Shown here in pieces: positions 15,700 to 23,620 of a DNA stretch of 64,000 nt. Origin of the DNA: Citrobacter amalonaticus Y19 (GTDB taxonomy: Bacteria > Pseudomonadota > Gammaproteobacteria > Enterobacterales > Enterobacteriaceae); the NCBI RefSeq assembly GCF_000981805.1, contig NZ_CP011132.1, positions 3,162,001 to 3,226,000 on the forward strand. Reading direction: 5' to 3'. Within the stretch, counting starts at the first letter, position 1. Each line of letters opens with the position of its first letter. Position numbers and translations under genes: made by a program. Under the pieces are notes generated by a model. It worked only from the letters and a program-made list of their open reading frames with translations. It made no database searches and had not been told where the DNA came from.

Positions 15700-16872
15700 A
15701 TGAGCGCAAATGCGGAGACTCAAACCCCGCAGCAACCGGTTAAGAAGAAAAGCAAACGTAAAAGCATGCTACTCCTCCTGACCTTGCTCTTTATCATTAT
15801 TGCTGTGGCATATGGGATTTATTGGTTTTTGGTACTGCGTCATGTCGAAGAGACCGATGATGCATACGTGGCAGGGAACCAGGTTCAAATCATGGCACAG
15901 GTATCCGGCAGTGTGACGAAAGTCTGGGCGGATAACACTGACTTTGTTAAACAGGGTGACGTTCTCGTCACGCTCGATCAAACGGATGCCAGACAGGCAT
16001 TTGAAAAAGCGAAGACCGCGCTGGCCTCCAGCGTTCGTCAGACGCATCAGTTAATGATCAACAGCAAGCAGTTGCAGGCGAGCATTGAGGTGCAGAGAAC
16101 CGCCCTCGCCCAGGCGCAAAGCGATTTTAACCGTCGCGTACCGCTCGGTAACGCCAACCTGATCGGCCGCGAAGAGCTGCAACACGCGCGTGATGCCGTG
16201 GCCAGCGCGCAGGCGCAGCTTGATGTTGCCATTCAGCAATACAATGCGAATCAGGCGATGATTCTGGACAGCAAGCTGGAAGATCAGCCCGCCGTCCAGC
16301 AGGCCGCCACCGAAGTGCGTAACGCCTGGCTGGCGCTGGAACGAACCAAAATCGTCAGCCCGATGACCGGCTACGTTTCTCGTCGCGCCGTGCAGCCTGG
16401 CGCACAAATTAGCCCTACGACGCCGCTGATGGCCGTGGTTCCGGCTACCAATCTGTGGGTTGACGCTAACTTCAAAGAGACGCAGCTTGCCCATATGCGT
16501 ATCGGTCAACCGGCAACGGTCATCAGCGATATCTACGGCGATGACGTTAAATACACCGGTAAAGTGGTGGGTCTTGATATGGGGACCGGCAGCGCCTTCT
16601 CTCTGCTGCCAGCACAGAACGCGACCGGTAACTGGATCAAAGTGGTTCAGCGACTGCCCGTGCGTATCGAACTGGACGCACAGCAGTTGGCGCAGCATCC
16701 GTTGCGGATTGGTTTATCGACGCTCGTCACCGTCGATACCGCGAATCGCGACGGTCAGGTGCTGGCCAGCCAGGTTCGCACTACGCCGGTGTCTGAGAGT
16801 AACGCCCGTGAAATCAGCCTTGCCCCGGTCAACAAGCTGATCGAAGAGATTGTGCAGGCCAACGCAGGCTAA
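15700..16872 (+). CDS. emrA: EmrA, membrane-fusion protein of multidrug efflux
   Basis: The 390-residue periplasmic adaptor has an N-terminal cytoplasmic tail, one membrane anchor (about residues 25-45, SMLLLLTLLFIIIAVAYGIYWFLV), a biotinyl-lipoyl half-motif HVEETDDAYVAGNQVQIMAQVSGSV, a long alpha-helical hairpin and a C-terminal beta-barrel. It links EmrB to TolC. The start at 15700 (ATGAGCGCAAATG) has GGAG upstream and gives the E. coli length; an ATG four codons earlier is disfavoured. Confidence 0.96.
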   Translation: MSANAETQTPQQPVKKKSKRKSMLLLLTLLFIIIAVAYGIYWFLVLRHVEETDDAYVAGNQVQIMAQVSGSVTKVWADNTDFVKQGDVLVTLDQTDARQAFEKAKTALASSVRQTHQLMINSKQLQASIEVQRTALAQAQSDFNRRVPLGNANLIGREELQHARDAVASAQAQLDVAIQQYNANQAMILDSKLEDQPAVQQAATEVRNAWLALERTKIVSPMTGYVSRRAVQPGAQISPTTPLMAVVPATNLWVDANFKETQLAHMRIGQPATVISDIYGDDVKYTGKVVGLDMGTGSAFSLLPAQNATGNWIKVVQRLPVRIELDAQQLAQHPLRIGLSTLVTVDTANRDGQVLASQVRTTPVSESNAREISLAPVNKLIEEIVQANAG

Positions 16873-16887
16873 TCTGAGGTGCGTGTG

Positions 16888-18426
16888 ATGCAACAGCAAA
16901 AACCGCTGGAGGGCGCGCAGCTCGTCATTATGACGATTGCGCTGTCGCTGGCGACATTCATGCAGGTGCTGGACTCCACCATTGCTAACGTGGCGATCCC
17001 CACTATCGCCGGGAACCTGGGCTCATCGCTGAGCCAGGGGACGTGGGTGATCACCTCCTTCGGGGTGGCGAACGCCATCTCGATTCCCATCACCGGCTGG
17101 CTGGCAAAGCGCGTCGGGGAAGTGAAGCTGTTCATGTGGTCAACGGTGGCGTTTGCCATTGCCTCATGGGCGTGCGGCGTCTCCAACAGCCTGAACATGC
17201 TGATCTTCTTCCGCGTTGTTCAGGGGGTCGTTGCCGGGCCGCTGATCCCGCTTTCGCAAAGTCTGCTGCTTAATAACTATCCTCCCGCGAAGCGCTCTAT
17301 CGCGCTGGCGCTGTGGTCGATGACGGTGATCGTCGCGCCGATTTGCGGCCCGATTCTGGGCGGCTATATCAGCGATAACTATCACTGGGGCTGGATCTTC
17401 TTTATCAACGTGCCAATCGGTATTGTGGTGGTTCTGATGACGCTGCAAACCCTGCGCGGTCGCGAAACGCGTACCGAGCAGCGGCGGATTGATGCCATCG
17501 GGCTGGCGCTGCTGGTGGTTGGTATCGGTAGCTTGCAGATTATGCTCGACCGGGGGAAAGAGCTGGACTGGTTCGCCTCGCAGGAAATCGTCATTCTGAC
17601 CGTGGTGGCGGTGGTCGCCATTAGCTTCCTGATTGTCTGGGAGCTCACCGACGACAACCCCATTGTCGATCTCTCGCTCTTTAAGTCGCGAAACTTTACC
17701 ATCGGCTGTTTGTGTATCAGTCTGGCCTATATGTTGTACTTCGGGGCGATTGTTCTGCTGCCGCAGCTCTTGCAGGAGGTCTACGGTTATACCGCGACGT
17801 GGGCAGGTCTGGCGTCCGCGCCGGTGGGGATCATTCCGGTGATCCTGTCGCCGATTATTGGCCGCTTTGCCCATAAGCTGGATATGCGCAGGCTGGTGAC
17901 GTTCAGCTTTATTATGTACGCCGTCTGCTTCTACTGGCGTGCGTGGACGTTTGAACCGGGAATGGACTTCGGTGCCTCCGCCTGGCCGCAGTTTATTCAG
18001 GGCTTCGCGGTCGCGTGCTTCTTTATGCCGCTGACGACCATCACGCTGTCTGGCCTACCGCCGGAGCGCCTGGCGGCAGCATCGAGTTTGTCTAACTTTA
18101 CGCGAACGCTGGCGGGGTCAATCGGAACATCGATTACCACCACCATGTGGACCAACCGGGAGTCGATGCACCACGCGCAGCTAACCGAGTCGGTGAATCC
18201 GTATAATCCGAACGCGCAGGCAATGTACGATCAGCTACAGGGACTGGGCATGACGCAGCAGCAGGCGTCAGGCTGGATAGCCCAGCAGATCACCAATCAG
18301 GGGCTGATTATTTCGGCTAACGAGATCTTCTGGATGTCGGCGGGGATCTTCCTCGTATTGCTCGGCCTGGTCTGGTTCGCTAAACCCCCGTTTGGTGCGG
18401 GCGGTGGCGGCGGTGGCGCGCACTAG
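16888..18426 (+). CDS. emrB: EmrB, DHA2-family multidrug efflux pump
   Basis: A 512-residue MFS protein with 14 predicted membrane helices, characteristic of the DHA2 family. Motifs include LDSTIANVAIPTIAGNLG in helix 1 and RVVQGVVAGPLIPLSQSLL in helix 4 (antiporter motif region). The C-terminus is a run of glycines ending GGAH. It expels hydrophobic uncouplers and nalidixic acid through EmrA and TolC. The start at 16888 lies 15 bases after emrA, with a GAGGTG site. A strong shared terminator follows. Confidence 0.96.
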   Translation: MQQQKPLEGAQLVIMTIALSLATFMQVLDSTIANVAIPTIAGNLGSSLSQGTWVITSFGVANAISIPITGWLAKRVGEVKLFMWSTVAFAIASWACGVSNSLNMLIFFRVVQGVVAGPLIPLSQSLLLNNYPPAKRSIALALWSMTVIVAPICGPILGGYISDNYHWGWIFFINVPIGIVVVLMTLQTLRGRETRTEQRRIDAIGLALLVVGIGSLQIMLDRGKELDWFASQEIVILTVVAVVAISFLIVWELTDDNPIVDLSLFKSRNFTIGCLCISLAYMLYFGAIVLLPQLLQEVYGYTATWAGLASAPVGIIPVILSPIIGRFAHKLDMRRLVTFSFIMYAVCFYWRAWTFEPGMDFGASAWPQFIQGFAVACFFMPLTTITLSGLPPERLAAASSLSNFTRTLAGSIGTSITTTMWTNRESMHHAQLTESVNPYNPNAQAMYDQLQGLGMTQQQASGWIAQQITNQGLIISANEIFWMSAGIFLVLLGLVWFAKPPFGAGGGGGGAH

Positions 18427-18437
18427 CTGACCGCGAT

Positions 18438-18470
18438 AAAAAAGCCCGTTCAGTTGAACGGGCTTTTTTT
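18438..18470. terminator. Bidirectional terminator between emrB and luxS
   Basis: A 9-bp GC-rich stem (GCCCGTTCA / TGAACGGGC) is flanked by AAAAAA on the left and TTTTTTT on the right, so it is a textbook intrinsic terminator for both convergent genes. Confidence 0.95.
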
Positions 18471-18490
18471 GGTCGGTAATCACACAACGA

Positions 18491-19006
18491 CTAAATGTGC
18501 AGTTCCTGCAACTTCTCTTTCGGCAGCGCCAGCTCTTCGTTGCTGTTGACGCGAACGTCGTGTTCCAGGATATGACGCGCGATGTCCTGTGCTTCGCTCA
18601 GTGAGTGCATCTGATACGTGCCGCACTGGTAGACGTTCAGTTCCGGGATCTGATTCTGATCCTGAACTTTTAGCACATCAGCCATTGCCGCTTTCCAGGC
18701 ATCGGCTACGCGCTGCTCGTCAGGCGTCCCAATCAGGCTCATATAGAAACCGGTACGGCAGCCCATCGGGGAGATATCGATAATCTCGACACCATTGCCG
18801 TTGAGGTGATTACGCATAAAGCCTGCGAACAGATGCTCCAGCGTGTGAATCCCTTTCTCCGGCATCACCTCTTTGTTTGGAATGCAGAAACGCAGATCAA
18901 ACACGGTAATGGCGTCGCCATGCGGGGTGTTCATCGTTTTCGCCACGCGGACTGCAGGTGCTTCCATCCGGGTATGATCGACAGTGAAGCTATCTAACAA
19001 CGGCAT
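18491..19006 (-). CDS. luxS: LuxS, S-ribosylhomocysteine lyase (AI-2 synthase)
   Basis: A 171-residue metalloenzyme with the metal site His54-x3-His58 (HTLEH) and Cys128 (VYQCGTY), and the catalytic cysteine Cys83 (MGCRTGFYM). It cleaves S-ribosylhomocysteine to homocysteine and DPD, the precursor of autoinducer AI-2, in the activated methyl cycle. A strong CGGAGG ribosome-binding site precedes the start. Its leader region lies opposite the sRNA gene micA. Confidence 0.98.
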   Translation of the reverse strand: MPLLDSFTVDHTRMEAPAVRVAKTMNTPHGDAITVFDLRFCIPNKEVMPEKGIHTLEHLFAGFMRNHLNGNGVEIIDISPMGCRTGFYMSLIGTPDEQRVADAWKAAMADVLKVQDQNQIPELNVYQCGTYQMHSLSEAQDIARHILEHDVRVNSNEELALPKEKLQELHI

Positions 19007-19040
19007 TTAGCCACCTCCGATAATTTTTTTAAAATAAACT

Positions 19041-19067
19041 GAACTCTTCGTTCCGGTGCGAGTCTGA
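19041..19067 (+). promoter_or_regulatory. Sigma-E promoter of micA
   Basis: GAACTC (19041-19046) and TCTGA (19063-19067) match the sigma-E consensus (GGAACTT, then TCTGA) and sit just upstream of the conserved 5' end of MicA at 19074. Confidence 0.7.
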
Positions 19068-19073
19068 GTATAT

Positions 19074-19145
19074 GAAAGACGCGCATTTGTTATCATCATC
19101 CCTGTTTTCAGAGATGAAATTTTGGCCACTCCCGAGTGGCCTTTT
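19074..19145 (+). ncRNA. micA: MicA, Hfq-dependent small RNA
   Basis: A 72-base region begins GAAAGACGCGCATTTGTTAT, the conserved MicA seed that pairs with ompA and other porin mRNAs. It continues through ATCATCATCCCTG and an AU-rich single-stranded stretch, and ends in the terminator hairpin GGCCACTCCCGAGTGGCC followed by TTTTT. Its position between luxS and gshA, divergent from luxS, is the same as in E. coli and Salmonella. The seed and terminator appear unchanged; only the central stem differs slightly (TGTTTTCAGAG). Expression is expected under envelope stress through sigma-E. Confidence 0.95.
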
Positions 19146-19154
19146 TCTTTTCTG

Positions 19155-20711
19155 TCAGGCCTGTTTTTCCAGCCAGGTGTCAAACGGCTCGGTATCTGCC
19201 GCTTCAACCTCACGCTGACGACGTATTGAAGCGTCACGTTCAGTCACAAAGTCGTCTTCCTGCAACAGTTCCAGCGGCTCTTCACGCAACAGATTGCGAT
19301 AAGCTTCGCCCAGCGCCTTGCCCGTGCCGCCAATGCCTGTATCCAGCATAGACCGCAGAATACGTGCAGAGAACGTCAATTCCGGATTATCAAAGCAGGC
19401 GACCAGTTCGTCACAGACTTTCTGATAATCCTCTCCGCCGTGGATGCTGTCCAGCGTTTGCGCCACGCGTTTCAGATCGCGGAACAAATCTTTGCCCACT
19501 TCAGGCAGCGGGAACTGCGCGGTTTCACAACCAATACCTAACGTCAGACCCGGTTTACGCCCTTCCAGAATCACCCGATTCCAGTTGGTCCGCGTACATA
19601 ATAGCTCACTGCTGCTCATTTCCGGCGCATCGGCCAGCACGCACCAGACCATAAACAGGTCAAGGAAACGCACCTGCTGCTCGTCCACGCCGATTGGCGA
19701 GAACGGGTTGATATCCAGCGAGCGGACTTCGATGTACTCGATACCGCCGCGCAGAAGCGCATCTGAAGGCGATTCACCGCTACGCGTAACGCGTTTCGGA
19801 CGAATGGGCGCATACAGCTCATTTTCAATCTGCAGCACGTTGCTGTTGATTTGCAAACGCTTACCGTCTTTTTCCAGCCCGACCGCCGCATACTCTTCAG
19901 AAGGCGTTTTTATCGCCCGCTTCAATCCTGCCACATATTCGTAGAGATCGTTAAACGTAATACCGAGATTGCTTTGTGATTTATTGGTATAACCCAGATC
20001 GCTCAGACGCAACGAGGTCGCGTACGGCAGGTAGTACATCCCACAGTCGGTTTTCTCAAATGGCAGCGTGGTCGGTTTGCCTTGCAGGAAGGAAGAACAA
20101 ATCGCCGGGGACGCGCCAAACAGATAAGGAATGACCCAACCGAAGCGGTAATAGTTGCGGATCAGGCGGAAATAGCCGGCAGAGATTTTCTCTTTTGCCT
20201 CTTCGCCTTCCACAATGCCGCACTTCGCCTGCCAGAATGCCATCGGCAGCGAGAAGTTGTAGTGCACACCGGAGATGGTTTGCATCAGCGCACCGTAACG
20301 GTTTTTCAACCCTTCACGGTACAGCGTTTTCATGCGACCAATATTCGAGGTGCCGTATTGCGCCAGTTCAATGTCCTGACCTTCTGCAATGTAGCAAGGC
20401 ATACTCAGCGGCCACATACGCTCATCGCCCATATTTCTGGCGGTATAACGATGCAGGTCACGCATGAAGGTCAGCATATGCTGGATATCGCCGTCTACTG
20501 GTGTAATAAACTCCAGCAGCGCTTCGGCGAAATCGGTGGTTATCCATTTATGCGTCAGCGCTGAGCCTAACGCTTCAGGATGTCCCGTTGTCGCCAACGT
20601 GCCATCCGCATTTACGCGCAATGTTTCGCGCTCCAGCCCGCGCTGAATCCCCTGTAGTGCCTGAGGATGTTTTTCCAGCCAGGCCAGAGCCTGTGATACG
20701 TCCGGGATCAA
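19155..20711 (-). CDS. gshA: GshA, glutamate-cysteine ligase
   Basis: A 518-residue protein beginning (M)IPDVSQALAWLEKHPQALQGIQRGLERETLR, the proteobacterial type of gamma-glutamylcysteine synthetase. It starts at TTG, as in E. coli, giving the exact family length. Signature segments include the ATP-site region GIQRGLERETLRV, SGVHYNFSLPMAFW and SLDINPFSPIGVDEQQVRFLDLF. It makes gamma-glutamylcysteine, the first and rate-limiting step to glutathione. Transcribed leftward; the micA terminator hairpin lies just past its stop and is nearly symmetrical, so it may end gshA transcription too. Confidence 0.98.
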   Translation of the reverse strand: MIPDVSQALAWLEKHPQALQGIQRGLERETLRVNADGTLATTGHPEALGSALTHKWITTDFAEALLEFITPVDGDIQHMLTFMRDLHRYTARNMGDERMWPLSMPCYIAEGQDIELAQYGTSNIGRMKTLYREGLKNRYGALMQTISGVHYNFSLPMAFWQAKCGIVEGEEAKEKISAGYFRLIRNYYRFGWVIPYLFGASPAICSSFLQGKPTTLPFEKTDCGMYYLPYATSLRLSDLGYTNKSQSNLGITFNDLYEYVAGLKRAIKTPSEEYAAVGLEKDGKRLQINSNVLQIENELYAPIRPKRVTRSGESPSDALLRGGIEYIEVRSLDINPFSPIGVDEQQVRFLDLFMVWCVLADAPEMSSSELLCTRTNWNRVILEGRKPGLTLGIGCETAQFPLPEVGKDLFRDLKRVAQTLDSIHGGEDYQKVCDELVACFDNPELTFSARILRSMLDTGIGGTGKALGEAYRNLLREEPLELLQEDDFVTERDASIRRQREVEAADTEPFDTWLEKQA

Positions 20712-20789
20712 ATCGACCTCCCGCCTGTCAAAATCGTATTAATTAGCATAATTGTAGTGGTTACCCTAAAGGCGAATCCCCAGGCACAA

Positions 20790-21218
20790 TTAGTGCCACC
20801 AGGTAATGCCCTGAACGGTAGCAGCCGCGACGACAATATAGCGCAGCGCTTTGCCAAGGCATAAAAAAAAGAGTACCGGCCCCCACGAGAGGCGCATCCA
20901 TCCCGCTAACAGGCACAATAAATCACCCACAACCGGCATCCAGCTTAATAATAGTGTGACCGCGCCATAGCGTTTAAGCCAGCCGGTGGCTTTCTCCTGC
21001 CAGCGCGATGTCTTGCGCAGCGGGAAGAAACGCCCAAGGATAACGTTAGTTAACCCTCCAAGGCTATTACCCATTGTTGCTGTTAACACTAAGACCCAGG
21101 GATGACTGAGTCCGGCCAGTAACATGGCAATCAGAACGACTTCCGAGTTGCCGGGCAACAGCGTAGCGCTGAGAAAACTGCTGGCGAACAATGAAAGGAG
21201 CGACAGTCCGTCACTCAC
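20790..21218 (-). CDS. yqaA: YqaA, DedA/SNARE-associated-type membrane protein
   Basis: A 142-residue membrane protein starting MSDGLSLLSLFASSFLSATLLPGNSEVVLIAML. It is related to the DedA/VTT superfamily (segments GNSLGGLTNVILGRFFP and WLKRYGAVTLLLSWMPVVGDLLCLLAGWMR). DedA-like proteins act in lipid-carrier transport or membrane homeostasis, but the role of YqaA is unknown. It overlaps yqaB by four bases, so the two are co-transcribed leftward. Confidence 0.92.
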   Translation of the reverse strand: MSDGLSLLSLFASSFLSATLLPGNSEVVLIAMLLAGLSHPWVLVLTATMGNSLGGLTNVILGRFFPLRKTSRWQEKATGWLKRYGAVTLLLSWMPVVGDLLCLLAGWMRLSWGPVLFFLCLGKALRYIVVAAATVQGITWWH

Positions 21219-21781
21219 AAGTGTCGAACGTCCACAGCATCCATTCCAGCGGCGCGTGCCGCCTGGATACCAAAATCAGCATCTTCGAATACCACGCACT
21301 GCGCCGGGGGCACGCCCATACGTTCGGCACAGAGCAGGAAAGTATCTGGCGCAGGTTTATGGTGCTGAACATGATCGGCGGCAACAACAGCATCAAAATA
21401 GCGACGCAACCCCAGATGGGCCAGCAGTGCTTCCGCGATCGCGCTTTCGCTGCCAGTTCCGACGGACATCGGGCGGCGGCCATGCCACGCTTTCACCACC
21501 TCAATCAGCGGCAGCGGCTCGACGCTGTCGAGGAGCATGATTTTTACCGCGTCGGTTTTTTCACGGGCTAACGCGTGGGGATCGAGATCCGCATGATTCA
21601 GCTCAATGATGGACTGCGCAATGCGCCATGTGGCTGAGCCGTTAAGGGCGATCATCGCCTGGAGATCAAAGTGCATACCGTAACGACCTAATACCTCAAC
21701 CCACGCCTTACGGTGCGTCGGTTCAGTATCCAGAAGGGTACCATCCATATCGAAAATCAGACCCGCATAACGTTCGTACAT
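21215..21781 (-). CDS. yqaB: YqaB, HAD-family fructose-1-phosphate phosphatase
   Basis: A 188-residue HAD hydrolase with motif I FDMDGTLLDTEP (nucleophile Asp), motif II VGTGSES, motif III around the lysine of HHKPAPDTFL and motif IV FEDADFGIQAA. It belongs to the beta-phosphoglucomutase-like phosphatases; E. coli YqaB dephosphorylates fructose 1-phosphate and related sugars. The start at 21781 gives the usual length and is preferred over an ATG six codons upstream. Confidence 0.93.
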   Translation of the reverse strand: MYERYAGLIFDMDGTLLDTEPTHRKAWVEVLGRYGMHFDLQAMIALNGSATWRIAQSIIELNHADLDPHALAREKTDAVKIMLLDSVEPLPLIEVVKAWHGRRPMSVGTGSESAIAEALLAHLGLRRYFDAVVAADHVQHHKPAPDTFLLCAERMGVPPAQCVVFEDADFGIQAARAAGMDAVDVRHL

Positions 21782-22053
21782 AGCACTCTCACCCAGCAAA
21801 TAAACAGACGTTACTTTATCGTAATTGCTGGATTTTGTCGCTGACGACGATGCTGAGGATTGTTCAGGGTCTCAATGCAGAGGGGGAATAAAGAGAGAAG
21901 ATGGTGTATCTAAGAGAAGATAGTGCATCCGGGAGGATGACTCGGCTGCGCCTCGCCCTTCGGGCCGTTGCTGAAGCAACGTTATCTCTCCCTGGTATTT
22001 GCGAGAATCTCGCAGACCATGAAACAACAAACTTGCTGTTATTCTGGAGAAGA

Positions 22054-22130
22054 TGGTGCATCCGGGAGGATTCGAACCTCCGACCGCTCGGTTCGTAGCC
22101 GAGTACTCTATCCAGCTGAGCTACGGATGC
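22054..22130 (-). tRNA. tRNA-Arg (anticodon ACG)
   Basis: A 77-base leftward gene running from GCATCCGTAGCTCAGCTGG to an encoded CCA. The anticodon arm CTCGG-CTACGAA-CCGAG shows ACG (decodes CGU/CGC/CGA after A-to-I editing). It is the most distal of four identical copies, corresponding to the argQ-argZ-argY-argV cluster; which copy matches which name is not asserted. Confidence 0.98.
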
Positions 22131-22293
22131 ATCGGGACTTACTGTTATTCTGGAGAAGATGGTGCATCCGGGAGGATGACTCGGCTGCGCCTCGCCCTTC
22201 GGGCCGTTGCTGAAGCAACGTTATCTCTCCCTGGTACTTGCGAGAATCTCGCAGACCATGAAACAACAAACCTGCTGTTATCCTGGAGAAATA

Positions 22294-22370
22294 TGGTGCA
22301 TCCGGGAGGATTCGAACCTCCGACCGCTCGGTTCGTAGCCGAGTACTCTATCCAGCTGAGCTACGGATGC
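22294..22370 (-). tRNA. tRNA-Arg (anticodon ACG)
   Basis: Identical 77-base copy with encoded CCA, within the second duplicated unit. It is separated from the next promoter-proximal copy by a short AT-rich spacer. Confidence 0.98.
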
Positions 22371-22432
22371 AATCGGAAAACGTATTTTACTGCCGATATT
22401 GATACTGCATAAAAGCGGTATCAAGTAAGAGA

Positions 22433-22509
22433 TGGTGCATCCGGGAGGATTCGAACCTCCGACCGCTCGGTTCGTAGCCGAGTACTCTATCCAGCTGAGC
22501 TACGGATGC
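22433..22509 (-). tRNA. tRNA-Arg (anticodon ACG)
   Basis: Identical 77-base copy with encoded CCA. The spacers on both sides are similar to each other (each contains TATCAAGTAAGAGA), showing that this array also grew by duplication. Confidence 0.98.
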
Positions 22510-22572
22510 AATCGGGAAACTTACTTTACTGCAGATTTTGATACTGCTACTAAAGCCATATCAAGTAAGAGA

Positions 22573-22649
22573 TGGTGCATCCGGGAGGATTCGAACCTCC
22601 GACCGCTCGGTTCGTAGCCGAGTACTCTATCCAGCTGAGCTACGGATGC
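22573..22649 (-). tRNA. tRNA-Arg (anticodon ACG)
   Basis: Identical 77-base copy with encoded CCA; three bases separate it from the tRNA-Ser gene, so the two are cut from one precursor. Confidence 0.98.
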
Positions 22650-22652
22650 AAA

Positions 22653-22745
22653 TGGCGGTGAGGCGGGGATTCGAACCCCGGATGCAGCTTTTGACCGCAT
22701 ACTCCCTTAGCAGGGGAGCGCCTTCAGCCTCTCGGCCACCTCACC
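22653..22745 (-). tRNA. serV: tRNA-Ser (anticodon GCU)
   Basis: A 93-base leftward gene beginning GGTGAGGTGGCCGAGAGGCT, with the long variable arm typical of serine tRNAs and an encoded CCA. The anticodon loop around TGCTAAG gives GCU (codons AGC/AGU). It is promoter-proximal in the serV-arg array. Confidence 0.98.
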
Positions 22746-22808
22746 AACACGCCTCTTACGAGTGCTTCGAGTTTCTCGTTAAGAGCTTCTCGTCGCTGCG
22801 TGGCGCAC

Positions 22809-22836
22809 ATATTACTTTCTGGGACTTATAAGTCAA
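22809..22836 (-). promoter_or_regulatory. Promoter of the serV-argVYZQ-type operon
   Basis: Read leftward, TTGACT (22831-22836) and TAATAT (22809-22814) are separated by 16 bases. They are followed by a GC-rich discriminator (GTGCGCCACGC), which is typical of stringently controlled stable-RNA promoters. Confidence 0.75.
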
Positions 22837-23039
22837 ACAATTTTTCCTGAGCTTTTATCGTTTGCACACTTCACGTTCAATTAGTCTGCAAAAACGGCAA
22901 AAGGAGTGTTTTATCAACAGATAAATCGGTCTCTGGGGCTGCAATAGAAAAGCGCTACGGCGCCAGGAGAGCGTTACGCGAAACAGGATAAGAGTCACAA
23001 CATGACGAAAAAGAGAGGGATTTACGAAGACATCAGGTT

Positions 23040-23064
23040 GCGCCTCACCCGAGCAGGTGAGACG
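23040..23064 (-). terminator. Hairpin downstream of csrA
   Basis: An inverted repeat (GCGTCTCACC ... GGTGAGGCGC, read leftward) begins about 10 bases after the csrA stop. It lacks a U-run, so its terminator role is uncertain. Confidence 0.45.
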
Positions 23065-23072
23065 CGGAAACC

Positions 23073-23258
23073 TTAGTAACTGGACTGCTGGGATTTTTCA
23101 GCCTGGATACGCTGGTAGATCTCTTCACGATGGACAGAAACTTCTTTCGGGGCGTTTACGCCGATGCGTACCTGGTTGCCCTTCACCCCTAAAACTGTCA
23201 CGGTGACCTCATCTCCAATCATGAGGGTCTCACCAACTCGACGAGTCAGAATCAGCAT
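23073..23258 (-). CDS. csrA: CsrA, global post-transcriptional regulator
   Basis: A 61-residue RNA-binding protein, [24 protein letters not shown]..., apparently identical to E. coli CsrA. The RNA-contact residues Leu4 and Arg44 ([12 protein letters not shown]) are present. It binds GGA motifs in mRNA leaders to control glycogen, motility and biofilm genes and is titrated by CsrB/CsrC. An AAGGAG-type site precedes the start. It lies between alaS and the tRNA array, as in E. coli. Confidence 0.98.
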
Positions 23259-23620
23259 TCTTTGCTCCTTGAAAGATTAAAAGAGTCGGGTCTCTCTGTA
23301 TCCCGGCATTATCCATCATATAACGCCAAAAAGTAAGCGATGACAAACACATTACATGTAAGCAGTCACGGCATCACATTCTGTTAAACCTAAGTTTAGC
23401 CGATATACACAACTTCAACCTGACTTTATCGTTGTCGACAACGTTGATGCAAACGCCGCAGAATACTTATCCACGGCATCGGCTAACGCTTATACACTTC
23501 ATCTTTCAGGCTGCCTCAACGTTGACTGCGCGCGTTCCCCGGTCACTAACTGCCTGTTCGCTTCCGGGGACTAATCCGCTTGCCGCCTTGATGCAGCTCG
23601 AATGATTTTGTGTAACTATT
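23259..23620. other. csrA-alaS intergenic region
   Basis: This 362-base gap contains the csrA promoters (leftward, AT-rich 23280-23420; E. coli has several, individual ones not resolved here) and an ERIC element at 23493-23614 next to the alaS stop. No gene is seen. Confidence 0.6.
23493..23614. repeat. ERIC element downstream of alaS
   Basis: A 122-base ERIC with ends TACACTTCATC and TTGTGTA and core CCGGTCACTAACTGCCTGTT / CGCTTCCGGGGACTAATCCG, somewhat diverged from the consensus. It ends six bases before the alaS stop codon and has the same orientation as the ERIC upstream of alaS. Confidence 0.85.

Larger units (their letters stand above)
21921..22370 (-). repeat. Tandem duplication containing a tRNA-Arg gene and a tRNA 3'-end fragment
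   Basis: Two units of about 239 bases share the same order: an 18-base piece identical or nearly identical to the tRNA-Arg 3' end (21921 with one mismatch; 22160 perfect), a shared GC-rich spacer (GACTCGGCTGCGCCTCGCCC ... GCTGAAGCAACG ...), then a full tRNA-Arg gene. The spacers differ at only a few bases. A weaker trace of the tRNA end is visible near 21902 (GGTGTATC). The arrangement suggests recent unequal recombination within the tRNA array. Confidence 0.85.
22746..23072. other. tRNA operon promoter region and csrA downstream region
   Basis: This 327-base gap holds the leftward tRNA promoter (22809-22836) and, at its right end, a hairpin following csrA (23040-23064). I see no gene in the rest. 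Confidence 0.6.

Noticed and set aside
22054..22745. CRISPR-like array suggested by regular 77-base repeats
   Set aside because: The repeats are full tRNA genes with short conserved spacers, not unique spacers.
21901..22831. Short rightward frames repeating GGFEPPTARFVAEYSIQLSYGC
   Set aside because: They are translations of the antisense strand of the tRNA-Arg genes, a well-known annotation artefact.
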